Below, one piece after another: positions 1 to 8,684 of a stretch of DNA of 64,000 nt. The stretch is from Opitutales bacterium UBA2995 (lineage in GTDB: Bacteria; Verrucomicrobiota; Verrucomicrobiia; Opitutales; UBA2995), in contig DDZZ01000006.1 of the NCBI GenBank assembly GCA_002346535.1, positions 45,840 to 109,839 of the forward strand, in the 5' to 3' direction. The first letter of the stretch is position 1, and every line of letters begins with the position of its first letter. The notes below the pieces were generated by a model that searched no databases, was not told the DNA's origin, and worked only from the letters and a program-made list of their open reading frames with translations. The position numbers and the translations under genes are program-made.

Positions 1-200
1 CCATTCTCACCGCGGTGGAAAACCCATATGTTGTCGTCCGAATCGACGTCCACGCTGACCGTCTCACCCAGGTTCCATCCCTTGGGCAAATCTGGCCAAT
101 CTTCAACCAACTTGTGTGGGAGTTGAGGAATCTCTGACCAGACTGAGGCCGAGACCGAGGTAACATAGAAGACAATAAGAGGTAGTAATCGAAAGGTCAT
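1..200 (-). CDS. Secreted NHL/six-bladed beta-propeller protein, N-terminus only (cut by window edge)
   Basis: Only the first 66 codons are present; the gene runs leftward out of the window. The ATG at position 200 opens a short hydrophobic signal peptide (MTFRLLPLIVFYVTSVSAS). A tryptophan/proline-rich stretch follows, then the blade-like sequence VDVDSDDNIWVFHRG. That pattern is typical of the first blade of NHL-repeat proteins related to peptidyl-alpha-hydroxyglycine alpha-amidating lyase. The product is probably exported; enzymatic activity cannot be judged from this piece. It is divergent from the sulfatase remnant that starts about 60 bases away. Confidence 0.6.
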   Translation of the reverse strand, partial: MTFRLLPLIVFYVTSVSASVWSEIPQLPHKLVEDWPDLPKGWNLGETVSVDVDSDDNIWVFHRGEN

Positions 201-263
201 TTCGGAAACTTAAACGGCGGATTCACCACCGTCAACCGGCAACTGAGTTGTCATGTCCATAAT

Positions 264-834
264 ATGTTTTTCTGGCCGGGAATGATTGCGGAAAACACCG
301 TAGAGAGTGACTACATAGGTTTCTGCGGTGGATTTAATGCCAACGCTTCTGGACGTTGTTAGGAGCGAGCACCCCTACTGTATGGAGGGTAAGTCCTTTT
401 ACCGCGTTCTTTTAGGCGAGAATTTGCCGGAATTGGATCATGTGATCAAAGATGTTGATGAAATCAGAAACCGGCAACGTCTTCCAATGAGGAGCGTGCA
501 GACCAAAAAATATGTTTATGTCTTCAATGCATGGTCTAACAGTTTGCGCGATGTTCGCGAAGCCACGGAAAATACTTTCGCCGATCGGCGCATGCAGGAA
601 CTCGCAAACCAGGGAGACCCGTTTTGGTCAGCTCGCGATGATCTTTTCGAATTCCGAACGAAGGAGGAATTCTATGGCTACGAAACCGATCCGGATGCTA
701 CAATAAATCTTATCGATTTGTCAGATCCGGAAATCCAAGCCAAGATCGAGCGTCACAGGAAACTGCTTTTGGATCGGATGGTCCGTACAAAAGATCACGC
801 ACTGACGATTAAGCTGTTGAATCTTATTGGTTAA
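264..834 (+). pseudogene. Sulfatase remnant: C-terminal third, frameshifted
   Basis: The frame from the ATG at 264 reads FFWPGMIAENTVESDYIG, the usual strand before the sulfatase C-terminal region. About position 320 the reading must shift by one base to continue as SAVDLMPTLLD and on through 168 codons to the stop at 834, which contain the family's C-terminal subdomain. The N-terminal two thirds, including the formylglycine C/S-x-P-x-R site and most metal ligands, is absent because a divergent gene begins at 200. What remains is a truncated and frameshifted relic, not an enzyme. A GTG at 328 could in principle start a 168-residue fragment. Confidence 0.75.
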
Positions 835-884
835 GTTAGGAATCCGATCCCCCGTTTATTTCGGATTTACGAAAATTGGAGCGC

Positions 885-1127
885 ATGTTCGAGGAATTGG
901 ACATTGAGTTTGATGAGTCGGATTTTGCCTTTCAATTGTTACTCGATCTTCGGATTCCAGTAATTGGCCGGGACCTCAAGTTTTCGGAGGATCTAAATAA
1001 TTGGAATTGGCCTTCTTTAAACGATTATTCCGTTTCCTTTAATGAAGTTACGGGATTAACGAGTCTCCAGGTCGAATCGGATCTTCCCCGGATTTTCTTA
1101 CCAAAGCTCGACCTTCAAATGCCCTGA
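885..1127 (+). CDS. Hypothetical 80-residue protein, doubtful
   Basis: This is a short open frame starting at ATG 885 (an in-frame TTG lies at 876), rich in acidic and aromatic residues, with no signal peptide or membrane segment. I recognise no family. It lies just downstream of the sulfatase relic on the same strand and could be a further piece of a decayed gene instead of an expressed protein. No convincing ribosome binding site precedes it. The remaining sequence up to the aldo/keto reductase gene shows nothing recognisable on either strand. Confidence 0.2.
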   Translation: MFEELDIEFDESDFAFQLLLDLRIPVIGRDLKFSEDLNNWNWPSLNDYSVSFNEVTGLTSLQVESDLPRIFLPKLDLQMP

Positions 1128-1257
1128 AAATCGAGGTGTCTCTTATTAGTTAGCTTCCTTTCGCTCGTCACACGGCCCTCGATCCGCGCCTCATAATTGA
1201 GTTTGCCAGCTCCTTATTATGACTTTTTTATTGATGAAATTCAACAGGAGCAGCCTC

Positions 1258-2253
1258 ATGGAACAATCACGTCGACAATTCATTCAAACCTCGATAGCCG
1301 GTGTGGCCGGATTATCCCTGGCCAATCAGACCTCGGCCCAGGCAACTGAAAGTACCCCGGAAATGCCTACGCGGAAACTGGGCAGGTTGGATGAGAAGGT
1401 TTCCCTGTTGGGGGTGGGCGGTTATCACATCGGAGTCCCCGAAGAGGCCGAAGGTATTCGCATGGTCCAGGAAGCCGTCGATGAAGGCGTCACCTTCATG
1501 GACAATGCTTGGGAATACCACGATGGTGTCAGTGAGCAGCGGATGGGCAAAGCGTTACAGGGACGCCGTGACAAGGTGTACCTGATGACCAAACACCATG
1601 GCCGCGAAAAGGGATTAGCTATGGAACATTTGGAAGATAGCCTGCGCCGTCTAAAAACCGACGTGATCGATTTGTGGATGTTTCATGAGTGCGTTTACGA
1701 TGAGGATCCCGATCTCATCTTCGCAAAAGGAGGAGGAATCAAAGCGGCCGAGCTGGCCAAACAACAGGGAAAGATTCGCCACATCGGTTTTACCGGCCAC
1801 AAGGACCCCATGATTCACTTGAAAATGTTGGCTTACCGCTTCCCGTGGGATGCGGTGCTCATGCCTCTGAATATACTCGATGGCAGCTTCAAAAGCTTTG
1901 AGAAATGGGTGCTGCCCGTTTTGGTAAAACGCGGTATCGCTCCATTGGCCATGAAGACTCGCGCCAGTGGTGACATTATGAAGAACGACATCGCTACCTT
2001 GGAGGAATGTTGGCGTTATGTGGCTGGCCTGCCGGTTTCGACGATCGTCAGTGGAATGAAAACCTTGGATGAACTACATGACAACCTACGTTTGGCACGG
2101 ACCCTGACGCCCATGAACGAAGTCGAAAAAGCGGCCGTTTTGGATCGTACGCGGGAAGTCGCCATGACCGGTGCTAATGAGCGCTTTAAAACTACTCGCA
2201 ACTTTGACGGTCCTATAGGGCGCGCACAGTACGGCATACCGCAGGGAGCGTAG
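1258..2253 (+). CDS. Tat-exported aldo/keto reductase family oxidoreductase
   Basis: The product is an NAD(P)H-dependent aldo/keto reductase of 331 residues. ATG 1258 is chosen over the upstream in-frame ATG at 1219 because AGGAG lies just before it and because the product then starts with a twin-arginine signal (MEQSRRQFIQTSIAGVAGLS). The catalytic core is visible: Asp in TFMDNAWEYHDG with the following Tyr, Lys in YLMTKHHGR, and a later His in DLWMFHEC. The barrel ends with IVSGMKTLDELHDNL, typical of the family. Folded export by Tat fits a periplasmic cofactor enzyme, as is common in Verrucomicrobiota and Planctomycetota catabolic loci. The substrate is unknown. Confidence 0.88.
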   Translation: MEQSRRQFIQTSIAGVAGLSLANQTSAQATESTPEMPTRKLGRLDEKVSLLGVGGYHIGVPEEAEGIRMVQEAVDEGVTFMDNAWEYHDGVSEQRMGKALQGRRDKVYLMTKHHGREKGLAMEHLEDSLRRLKTDVIDLWMFHECVYDEDPDLIFAKGGGIKAAELAKQQGKIRHIGFTGHKDPMIHLKMLAYRFPWDAVLMPLNILDGSFKSFEKWVLPVLVKRGIAPLAMKTRASGDIMKNDIATLEECWRYVAGLPVSTIVSGMKTLDELHDNLRLARTLTPMNEVEKAAVLDRTREVAMTGANERFKTTRNFDGPIGRAQYGIPQGA

Positions 2254-2651
2254 TTTTTAAAAACTACGTGGCTATTCCTCTGTGCTTTCCTTGATCTGTC
2301 CAAAACAACCCATTTCAAATCCTTTATTTTGGCAAAAGGATCAGTCAAGGGCTTTGGGACGCTTGCCCTCCAAGTGCCGGATTTAAATACCTCCTTCTAG
2401 TATCGGCCATTTGGTTTTCCCCTCCAACTTTTTGTTTTAACGGTTTTCCATCCAGGTTTTCAATTGTTCAAAAGTGATGCCTGGTGTCTGGCAGAGTTGA
2501 ATGAGATTCCGCTCTCCCATGAAGACCTCGCGGCATTTCGGGCCGGTTGTTTGGCGTGGTCCTTCGGAAGAACCACTTACTCCCTGTGTCGGTTTCCTGT
2601 GACCAAATTTTTCCTTCTCAATATTCCCATCTGGCTTCTTAATCATGGATC
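2254..2651. other. Intergenic stretch without a recognisable gene
   Basis: About 400 bases separate the aldo/keto reductase from the beta-propeller gene. A 69-codon open frame on the minus strand (2437-2646, ending in QLCQTPGITFEQLKTWMENR) and an overlapping plus-strand frame were examined. Neither has a family I recognise or a ribosome binding site. The minus-strand frame reads more like a protein and could be the tail of a decayed gene, but I cannot name it. Confidence 0.35.
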
Positions 2652-3908
2652 ATGAGACTCTTTTTATTATTCATTGCATACGCAACAAGTCTGACGGCTA
2701 AAATTGATTGGCCCGATTATCGAGGCCCCGAAAAGAACGGACAAATTCAAGGTAAACTGCCCCTTGAGTGGAGCGAAGAAAACAATGTCACCTGGAAGAC
2801 AGAAATTCATGGAAAGGGCATTTCAACACCGGTGATTGTAGACGATCTCATCGCCTTTACGGCAGCAAACGAGGATGGGGGAAAGCAGTATTTTATAACA
2901 GTCGATTATGAGTCCGGGAAAATTCTTCATGACAAACTGATCTTTACCAACACCAAGGTTCAGTCCATGGGTGGTTTTGGAATCAACACTTACGCTACGC
3001 CATCACCTGTTACGGATGGATCTTATGTGTATATCCATTACGGTACTTATGGAACCGCCTGTGTGGATCCGAAAACCGCTGATGTGATTTGGGAGCGGCG
3101 GGACATAAATTGTAATCATCATCGTGGTGCAGCTTCCTCTCCGATACTTTATAAGGATCTTCTGATATTAACCTTGGATGGAATTGATTACCAATTTGTG
3201 ACAGCCCTTGATAAAAAAACGGGTGAGACGGTTTGGAGCACACCGCGTTCCACAAATTTTAGAGACCTGGATGAAGATGGAAAACCGAAAGCAGGAGGCG
3301 ATAGACGCAAGGGTTTTTGCACACCGCTCATCATATCTGTCGATGGTCGGGAACAGATGATCAACATCGGCGCCAAGGCTTGCTACAGTTACGAGCCGAA
3401 TACCGGAGAGGAAATCTGGGTCGTTGAATTTGAAACGCATTCGGCCGCTGCTCGACCGGTTTTCGATGATGAAAAAGTTTATATTTCAACTGGATACGCC
3501 AAAGCCGATCTTTTAGCTATCCGCCCCGATGGTCACGGAAATGTGACTAATAAAAAAGTTGAATGGATTTACAAGAAAAACGTTCCCCGCCGCAGTTCAT
3601 TTATTGTGCAGGAAGAACGGCTTTATATGGTTGACGATGGAGGCATTGCCACTTGCCTCAACACGAGCAACGGTGAAATGATCTGGCGCGAGAAGGTCGG
3701 TGGAAATCATTCTGCCTCACTTATTTTGGCTAACGGAAATCTCTACAGTTTTAATGAATTTGGGGACGCTAAGGTCTTTGCAGCATCGGATACTTTTCAG
3801 ATCCTGAACGAGAACAAACTCGATGTTGGTATGTTTGCCTCGCCTGCGGTGAAGGGAGATTCTTTAATCTTGCGGACTTCGACCCATTTATATCGTCTGG
3901 ACGACTAG
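2652..3908 (+). CDS. Secreted PQQ-type beta-propeller protein
   Basis: The product has 418 residues. A cleavable signal peptide (about residues 1-16, MRLFLLFIAYATSLTA) is followed by the hallmark WPDYRGPEKNG, which opens many exported PQQ-like propellers in Planctomycetota and Verrucomicrobiota. Several blades follow, each built around GE.IW or GETVW motifs (for example KKTGETVWS, NTGEEIWVVEF, SNGEMIWREKVGG). These repeats are shared with BamB and the PQQ dehydrogenases, but no PQQ-dehydrogenase catalytic motif is evident, so a scaffold or unassigned periplasmic role is more likely than alcohol oxidation. The gene stands alone. Its 5' part contains one arm of an exact 25-base inverted repeat (2934-2958). 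Confidence 0.85.
   Translation: MRLFLLFIAYATSLTAKIDWPDYRGPEKNGQIQGKLPLEWSEENNVTWKTEIHGKGISTPVIVDDLIAFTAANEDGGKQYFITVDYESGKILHDKLIFTNTKVQSMGGFGINTYATPSPVTDGSYVYIHYGTYGTACVDPKTADVIWERRDINCNHHRGAASSPILYKDLLILTLDGIDYQFVTALDKKTGETVWSTPRSTNFRDLDEDGKPKAGGDRRKGFCTPLIISVDGREQMINIGAKACYSYEPNTGEEIWVVEFETHSAAARPVFDDEKVYISTGYAKADLLAIRPDGHGNVTNKKVEWIYKKNVPRRSSFIVQEERLYMVDDGGIATCLNTSNGEMIWREKVGGNHSASLILANGNLYSFNEFGDAKVFAASDTFQILNENKLDVGMFASPAVKGDSLILRTSTHLYRLDD
2934..2958 (+). repeat. Arm 1 of exact 25-bp inverted repeat
   Basis: The 25 bases starting AAACTGATCTTTACC lie inside the beta-propeller gene. They recur exactly, in the opposite orientation, at 4038-4062 downstream of it. A perfect match of this length about 1.1 kb apart is not expected by chance and suggests a past duplication or inversion event. 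Confidence 0.85.
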
Positions 3909-3927
3909 GCCTTCTTCTATTCAGGTT

Positions 3928-4037
3928 TTACTGTGACACAGGATCGAAGTTTTGGACCATCTGATCGGTGGATGTTCCTTCGAGAAATAATTGGGCCCAA
4001 ACTTCCAGGTGAAGCAGTCTGAGCAGCAGGCCGTGAT
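3928..4037 (-). pseudogene. Possible asparagine synthase C-terminal remnant
   Basis: The minus-strand frame reads DHGLLLRLLHLEVWAQLFLEG followed by about 15 residues to a stop at 3928. The leucine-rich pattern ending in a bulky aromatic and FL resembles the last helix of glutamine-dependent asparagine synthases (…LLxLExWxxxFL). No further part of such a gene is found upstream: the similarity stops where the 25-bp inverted repeat (4038-4062) begins. This may be a small leftover from a rearrangement. The match is short and the call is tentative. Confidence 0.3.
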
Positions 4038-4062
4038 CCTTGGTGTTGGTAAAGATCAGTTT
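4038..4062 (-). repeat. Arm 2 of exact 25-bp inverted repeat
   Basis: This is the reverse-complement copy of bases 2934-2958. It lies between the end of the beta-propeller gene and the enolase-superfamily gene, at the edge of the possible asparagine synthase remnant. Confidence 0.85.
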
Positions 4063-4127
4063 TAAAGACAGGATTTTTAGGTGCTGCGCTCTTGCCCTTT
4101 CCTTATTTGGACTACAGTAAACAAGGT

Positions 4128-5210
4128 ATGCTTTCACTGGAATTTCTTACAATTCCCGACCCCGACGGCTGGCACCCCAGCCTGAGGCTTAAAGGTGATT
4201 GGCTGGTTATTAAGATCAGTGACGGCGTCTTGTCGGGATACGGAGAAGCTTCACACAGTAAACAGGACAACGCTTGTAAAGCCGGGGCTCAAGAAATTTT
4301 TACTCAACGCCTAAAATCGTTTCAATTGAGTTTGAAAAACTTGCGGTCGTTGGAGGAAGAAGTGTTGGCGACACAGCCAGATTTTGTGAGAGCCACCGCA
4401 TGGTCGGGAATCAACCAAGCTCTCTACGATTTACTGGCCAAGCGCGAACAGGTCCCCGTTTGGCAATTATTCAAAAGCAATACTTCTTTGAATTGCCTGT
4501 CGCTTTACACCACGATTAATCGCGCCCTCACAACACGTACTTACGATGACTATCTCAGCTTGGTGCAAAAAGCAAACGATCAGGGATTTAAGATATTTAA
4601 ATGTGCACCCTTCGGAAAAGTTACCGATCCCAATGACACTGAGGAATCATGTAGGGAGGGTTTGGGTACACTAGCTTTATTGCGCGAAAAATTTCCTGAA
4701 ATTGGCATGCGAGTAGATTTCCATGAACGGTTTGCTCCGGAAAACTTTATTAAGATCGTTCCGGAATTGGAGGGTTTCGATTTGGATTGGATTGAAGAGC
4801 CTTTTGCCATGGGCGATGATTATACAGAGCTCCGAAAAAGAACGAAACTACGAATTGCCGGGGGAGAGTTGTTTTGGGGAACGAAAGTTTTCTCCGAAAT
4901 AACCGAGAATCAATGGGTGCATGTCATCATGCCCGATGTAAAATATGTCGGTGGTTTTGGTCCGCTCCTACTTGTTCTGGAAATGGGGCAGGGACGTATT
5001 GAAATTTCTCCACACAATCCTTCTGGGCCGGTATCGACCGCGGCCAGTTTGCATGCGGCGGCCATTTTCCCCGACCTCGTTCAATCCCTGGAAATTCCTT
5101 TTGATAAAACCAATTTAAGAAAGTCCTACGGGGAATGTATTGAAGACGGATACCTTTACCTGAACGATAATCCGGGTTGGGGTTTGGATTTGGACACCCT
5201 TGTCACCTGA
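4128..5210 (+). CDS. Enolase-superfamily (mandelate racemase/muconate lactonizing type) enzyme
   Basis: The product has 360 residues from ATG 4128; an in-frame TTG at 4092 would add 12 residues. The superfamily abstracts a proton alpha to a carboxylate with Mg2+, and members are sugar-acid dehydratases, racemases or epimerases. The order of catalytic residues is visible: a Lys in FKIFKCAPFG, metal ligands Asp in MRVDFHERF, Glu in DWIEEPF and Glu in RIAGGELFWG, then Asp in MPDVKYVGGF and His in SPHNPSGPV. The HNPSGP element is common in sugar-acid dehydratases of the mandelate racemase subgroup, so an acid-sugar dehydratase is the best guess. The 3' end overlaps the convergent neighbouring gene by 8 bases. 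Confidence 0.85.
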   Translation: MLSLEFLTIPDPDGWHPSLRLKGDWLVIKISDGVLSGYGEASHSKQDNACKAGAQEIFTQRLKSFQLSLKNLRSLEEEVLATQPDFVRATAWSGINQALYDLLAKREQVPVWQLFKSNTSLNCLSLYTTINRALTTRTYDDYLSLVQKANDQGFKIFKCAPFGKVTDPNDTEESCREGLGTLALLREKFPEIGMRVDFHERFAPENFIKIVPELEGFDLDWIEEPFAMGDDYTELRKRTKLRIAGGELFWGTKVFSEITENQWVHVIMPDVKYVGGFGPLLLVLEMGQGRIEISPHNPSGPVSTAASLHAAAIFPDLVQSLEIPFDKTNLRKSYGECIEDGYLYLNDNPGWGLDLDTLVT

Positions 5211-7272
5211 ACCTCCGCTTGGCGAAGGTATACACGAATTTCGTAAAGATGCTGTCTTCAGTAAAGAACTTGTCTTCGACACTGTTAAAGACCATATACC
5301 ACTGAAGGTCGCGTTTTATTTGCCAACCAAAGATCACACTGATGTTATGGATATTGTCGTTCTGGTGTTGGAAAGATGATTTTATCCAGATATCGTCGTT
5401 GAAAAAGTAATCAGCAATTACTCGGTTTAACCAGATGGTTTGTTCCGTTCCGTCTGGAAGGGCTTCGAAGCGCGCTACATACTCCCAGCGAACGGGAAAC
5501 TGATCAATTGGCTGGTAGTGTTTGGTGAGTATGGCTTCGCTGTAGTCCGTGCCCTGAAATTCTCCTCTTGCCCAGCCAATTTCGGTGAGTTCCCAAAAAT
5601 CAGTACTATTGAATGAAATGCCCAGCCCTGTTCGTGTATTGTCATAGGGGTCATGAAAATCGATTTCATGGCTTGCGGTGATTCCAAAATCATTGGGAAA
5701 TATGACCTCGGAAAAAAATTCGTAGTCCCGTAAAACAGTTCGGTCACCCTCGTTGCGATAAAGTGCAGAATCGAAAAATACCCAAATGGATTTGTACCAA
5801 CTTTCTTCCGAGTCGTGCCCATAGGATGCGAGGAGTTTTGGTCCAAATATGTTGCGCCGGAATATCAACGCCAGGTCAGGATCAAATTGATCAGTGATGG
5901 AATCGTAACTTAGGTCTATGAACCAGGGATATTTCTCATATTGTAATGATGCGTATCCCAGATAGTCCGTGCTGTTTTTTAGGACCGTTCCATCCTCACG
6001 GACTCTTTCGTCGTCCGCCACGGAAGCCTGGAATTCGAAGCGGAAATCATCCGTGAGGAAAAAGAAACCATCCGTACTTGCGACTCTCGAATGTCCGTCG
6101 TCGAGTTCTGAATTATTAAGATAGTAACCCAGGTGAGATTTTTGCCCAATGTTTTGTAAAGCGCGAAAGACACTGACATTTCCATCCCTCGTTCCACCGT
6201 GAACTGTTTCACCTTCTAAGTTCAACAAGGTGAAATTGAAGTCCTTGTACTCACCACTAACTTTTGCTCCGGCCTCGATATCCGTGAATCGCCGAGTGTA
6301 GTAAAGGCGGTGCTCCATACGGAGTAGTTCCGAACCTTCGCGAAAAAAGGGCCGGCGTTCCGGTAAAAATCGCTCCGTATCCAACAATTCAATTGTATCG
6401 GCATCGGCTTCAACCTGGCCGAAGTCCGGATTGAATGTGAGGGCGGTGATAATGGATGGGCTCAATCGAAAGCTTAAATCGTAGCCTGATTCAAAGTTGG
6501 TGTCCTCTTCCCCGCTTAGCTCGAAAACACTGCTTACATAAGGTGAGAATTCGAGATTTCGGTCAAAGGTTGTGTCCGACAAATCCATGTGAGTCAGGTG
6601 ACCGAAATTGTGAGGGCGAAAACTATCGGTTGGATTAAAGCTCCACCAACTGAATTCATCACGGCTTGGGCTTGAACGGCTCACATTAAAACCCCAGGTC
6701 TGATCATCTTCCCGGCTATAGTTCATGATTCCATATGGGATACGCATCTCGAAAACCCAACGGTCCTCCAGTATTTGAGCTTCCAGATCCCACTCCGCCG
6801 ACCAGCCAAAGGTCCAGGAACTACCCGAATAGCCCTCTACCCCATCCGTGCGAGTTCCCAAAGGAGTGGAGAAAAAACCGTACTTGGTGCGATGGTTGTG
6901 ACTGGGTTCCAAATGAATCTGTACAAAGTCGTCGCCGCGCGGATAACGGTCCTCGCGTCTTTCAGTCGCGTGTAGTTCAGGTATGTTGTCGTCAAAAGCC
7001 TCGACCGCTATGTATATATCCTCTTTGCTGTATGCGATGCGTACGAAGGTCTGTTGCGAGGCAAATTGCTGGGTACGCCGATCCATAAAATTTGTGCCAA
7101 TCTCCGCCTCCTGCCAGAATGGTTCATCGAGAATGCCATCAACAATTAGAGGCGCATCGGTCTTAAGACCCCTGAAAGTTGGGCGATCGTCCAATTCGGT
7201 CTCGTGGGCGGTCAGTTGTGCCCATGCCATTAGTCCGAGGAATATCCAAACAGGACTCTTTATTTTATGCAT
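5203..7272 (-). CDS. DUF5916-type outer-membrane protein with N-terminal CBM9-like domain
   Basis: The product has 689 residues. ATG 7272 is preferred over the TTG at 7290 because an AAAAGGA element lies 8 bases before it. A signal peptide (about 1-27) leads into a carbohydrate-binding-family-9-like domain (residues about 40-220: LIVDGILDEPFW, VRIAYSKEDIYIAVEAFDDN). The rest is a long antiparallel-strand region with alternating polar and aromatic residues (FRLSPSIITALTFNPDFGQVE, FLPERRPFFREG), as in the DUF5916 beta-barrel family. It ends in FTKFVYTFAKRRFR, a terminal aromatic beta-strand typical of outer-membrane barrels. It is often found beside amidohydrolases or sugar-use genes; its function is unknown. 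Confidence 0.8.
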   Translation of the reverse strand: MHKIKSPVWIFLGLMAWAQLTAHETELDDRPTFRGLKTDAPLIVDGILDEPFWQEAEIGTNFMDRRTQQFASQQTFVRIAYSKEDIYIAVEAFDDNIPELHATERREDRYPRGDDFVQIHLEPSHNHRTKYGFFSTPLGTRTDGVEGYSGSSWTFGWSAEWDLEAQILEDRWVFEMRIPYGIMNYSREDDQTWGFNVSRSSPSRDEFSWWSFNPTDSFRPHNFGHLTHMDLSDTTFDRNLEFSPYVSSVFELSGEEDTNFESGYDLSFRLSPSIITALTFNPDFGQVEADADTIELLDTERFLPERRPFFREGSELLRMEHRLYYTRRFTDIEAGAKVSGEYKDFNFTLLNLEGETVHGGTRDGNVSVFRALQNIGQKSHLGYYLNNSELDDGHSRVASTDGFFFLTDDFRFEFQASVADDERVREDGTVLKNSTDYLGYASLQYEKYPWFIDLSYDSITDQFDPDLALIFRRNIFGPKLLASYGHDSEESWYKSIWVFFDSALYRNEGDRTVLRDYEFFSEVIFPNDFGITASHEIDFHDPYDNTRTGLGISFNSTDFWELTEIGWARGEFQGTDYSEAILTKHYQPIDQFPVRWEYVARFEALPDGTEQTIWLNRVIADYFFNDDIWIKSSFQHQNDNIHNISVIFGWQIKRDLQWYMVFNSVEDKFFTEDSIFTKFVYTFAKRRFR

Positions 7273-7349
7273 GAATAGGATCCTTTTCAAAAATGGACGA
7301 GCTCATGGAGAAAGTTATGCGTCTATATAGAGGATAAGCGAAAACAAAC

Positions 7350-7728
7350 GTATGGCGCCATGGGGAATATTGTGCGCAAAGTAAAGAAAGAATGGCGGTT
7401 TGTCCGTGCCGGTGTTGTTTTCGATATAATCCACTGCTTTATCGGTAATTACCTGTGCCACTTCATCATCCTCCCAAATAATCGATGGATCCCAGGGTCG
7501 AACTTGCTCTCGTTACACCATAAATTGGCCGGCTGGTCCGCCACGCGGCGTTACCTTTTCATGGGTTACTTTATCTCCGGGTTTACGACCGTAAAAATCG
7601 TCGTTTTCGATAAAAAAGCGAGGGTGGTTCCCGATGTTGGCGACCATTCCGAAATAGTAGTCGAAACCCACCTGTAGTGGTCCCGGTCCTATCTTTTTTT
7701 CTTCGACTTCCTTTTGACGCTTTATCGA
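7350..7728 (-). pseudogene. Sulfatase remnant: internal fragment with in-frame stop
   Basis: Read on the minus strand, the region translates without frameshift as RQKEVEEKKIGPGPLQVGFDYYFGM, then NHPRFFIENDDFYGRKPGD, then (after a TAA stop at 7513-7515) PWDPSIIWEDDEVAQVITDKAV and KPPFFLYFAHNIPHG. These are consecutive, well-conserved central blocks of arylsulfatases. Similarity ends abruptly after NIPHG near 7350. The N-terminal half with the active-site cysteine is missing upstream, where an SDR gene starts at 7772. The piece is an internal fragment of a dead gene flanked by two intact ones. Confidence 0.85.
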
Positions 7729-7771
7729 TCAAGGTTTGACGGTTGCTGATCAGGTTGATGACCTTTGGTTT

Positions 7772-8533
7772 ATGAATTCAAAGGATAAGGTAGCGTTAGT
7801 TACTGGTGCAGCTTCAGGAATTGGTCGAGCCACCGTTGAACGTTTTTCCAAAGAAGGCGCGCTTGTAGTCGCAAGCGATCTCAGGGAAGACGTTTTAGCT
7901 CAGGTAAAATCCAAGTTTCCAGAAGTGCATTTGATAAATGGAGATGTGACCAGGAGCGAGGATACCCATCGAATAGTGCGTGAGACGGAAGCTCAATTTG
8001 GTCAGCTGAATATTTTAGTGAACTCGGCGGGAATTGTTACACGGAACTTGGGCACCGATGTCGATTTTGAAGAGGGCTGGGATAAAGTGATTGAGGTCAA
8101 CGTGAAGGGAACCATGTTGATGTGCCACGCGGCGGTGGATGCGATGCGGAACCACGGTGGCGGCACGATCGTCAATGTAGGATCGATCATGAGTTTCGGT
8201 GGGTACCCGAATTCGCTTCCGTTTTCCGATGGATTTAATCCCTATCCAGCCAGCAAAGGTGCTGTCGCTCAGATGACACGCGATATGGGGGTTCGGCTGA
8301 TAAAAGAAAACATTCGGATCAATGCGGTATGCCCTGGTTTTGTTTATACTCGGCTCACGAAAAAAGCGACCGAAATCCCGGAAGTCCTTGAAGCCATGGT
8401 AGAGTTGCATCCGATCGGTCGATTGGGACGACCGGAAGAAATTGCTAATGTTATCGCCTTCCTGGCATCGGATGAAGCGTCTTTCGTGGTAGGTGCGACT
8501 TGGATGGTCGATGGTGGTTGGGCAGCGCAGTAA
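7772..8533 (+). CDS. SDR family NAD(P)-dependent oxidoreductase
   Basis: The product is a classical short-chain dehydrogenase of 253 residues. ATG 7772 is chosen; the frame is open further upstream to a TTG at 7736, but the fold begins with MNSKDKVALVTGAASGIG. Visible motifs are the Rossmann glycine motif TGAASGIG, an NSAG variant of NNAG, catalytic Ser in VNVGSIMSFGG, and YPASKGA containing the YxxxK pair. The ending FVVGATWMVDGGW is standard for the family and suggests a soluble cytoplasmic tetramer. The substrate is unknown; neighbouring catabolic genes suggest a sugar, polyol or hydroxy acid. Confidence 0.9.
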   Translation: MNSKDKVALVTGAASGIGRATVERFSKEGALVVASDLREDVLAQVKSKFPEVHLINGDVTRSEDTHRIVRETEAQFGQLNILVNSAGIVTRNLGTDVDFEEGWDKVIEVNVKGTMLMCHAAVDAMRNHGGGTIVNVGSIMSFGGYPNSLPFSDGFNPYPASKGAVAQMTRDMGVRLIKENIRINAVCPGFVYTRLTKKATEIPEVLEAMVELHPIGRLGRPEEIANVIAFLASDEASFVVGATWMVDGGWAAQ

Positions 8534-8684
8534 TTTTTCGGTTGAGTATTGTCGTTTTTGTAAATGGTGGAGGACGCGGAGAATCCGGAGATGGGAATTA
8601 TCTCTGGCAACTTGGCTTAGCTCTTAGATCAACAAAATAGCTTGCTGAAAGTCCTTCTACGAATTTTCTCTGCGCCCTCGGCGG

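Noticed and set aside
3928..4137. Minus-strand 69-codon frame as a complete gene
   Set aside because: Only its 3' part resembles anything (asparagine synthase end), and the 5' part includes the 25-bp repeat; it is recorded as a possible remnant only.
7360..7677. Plus-strand 105-codon open frame
   Set aside because: It is the antisense shadow of the sulfatase remnant, whose minus-strand reading is clearly homologous.
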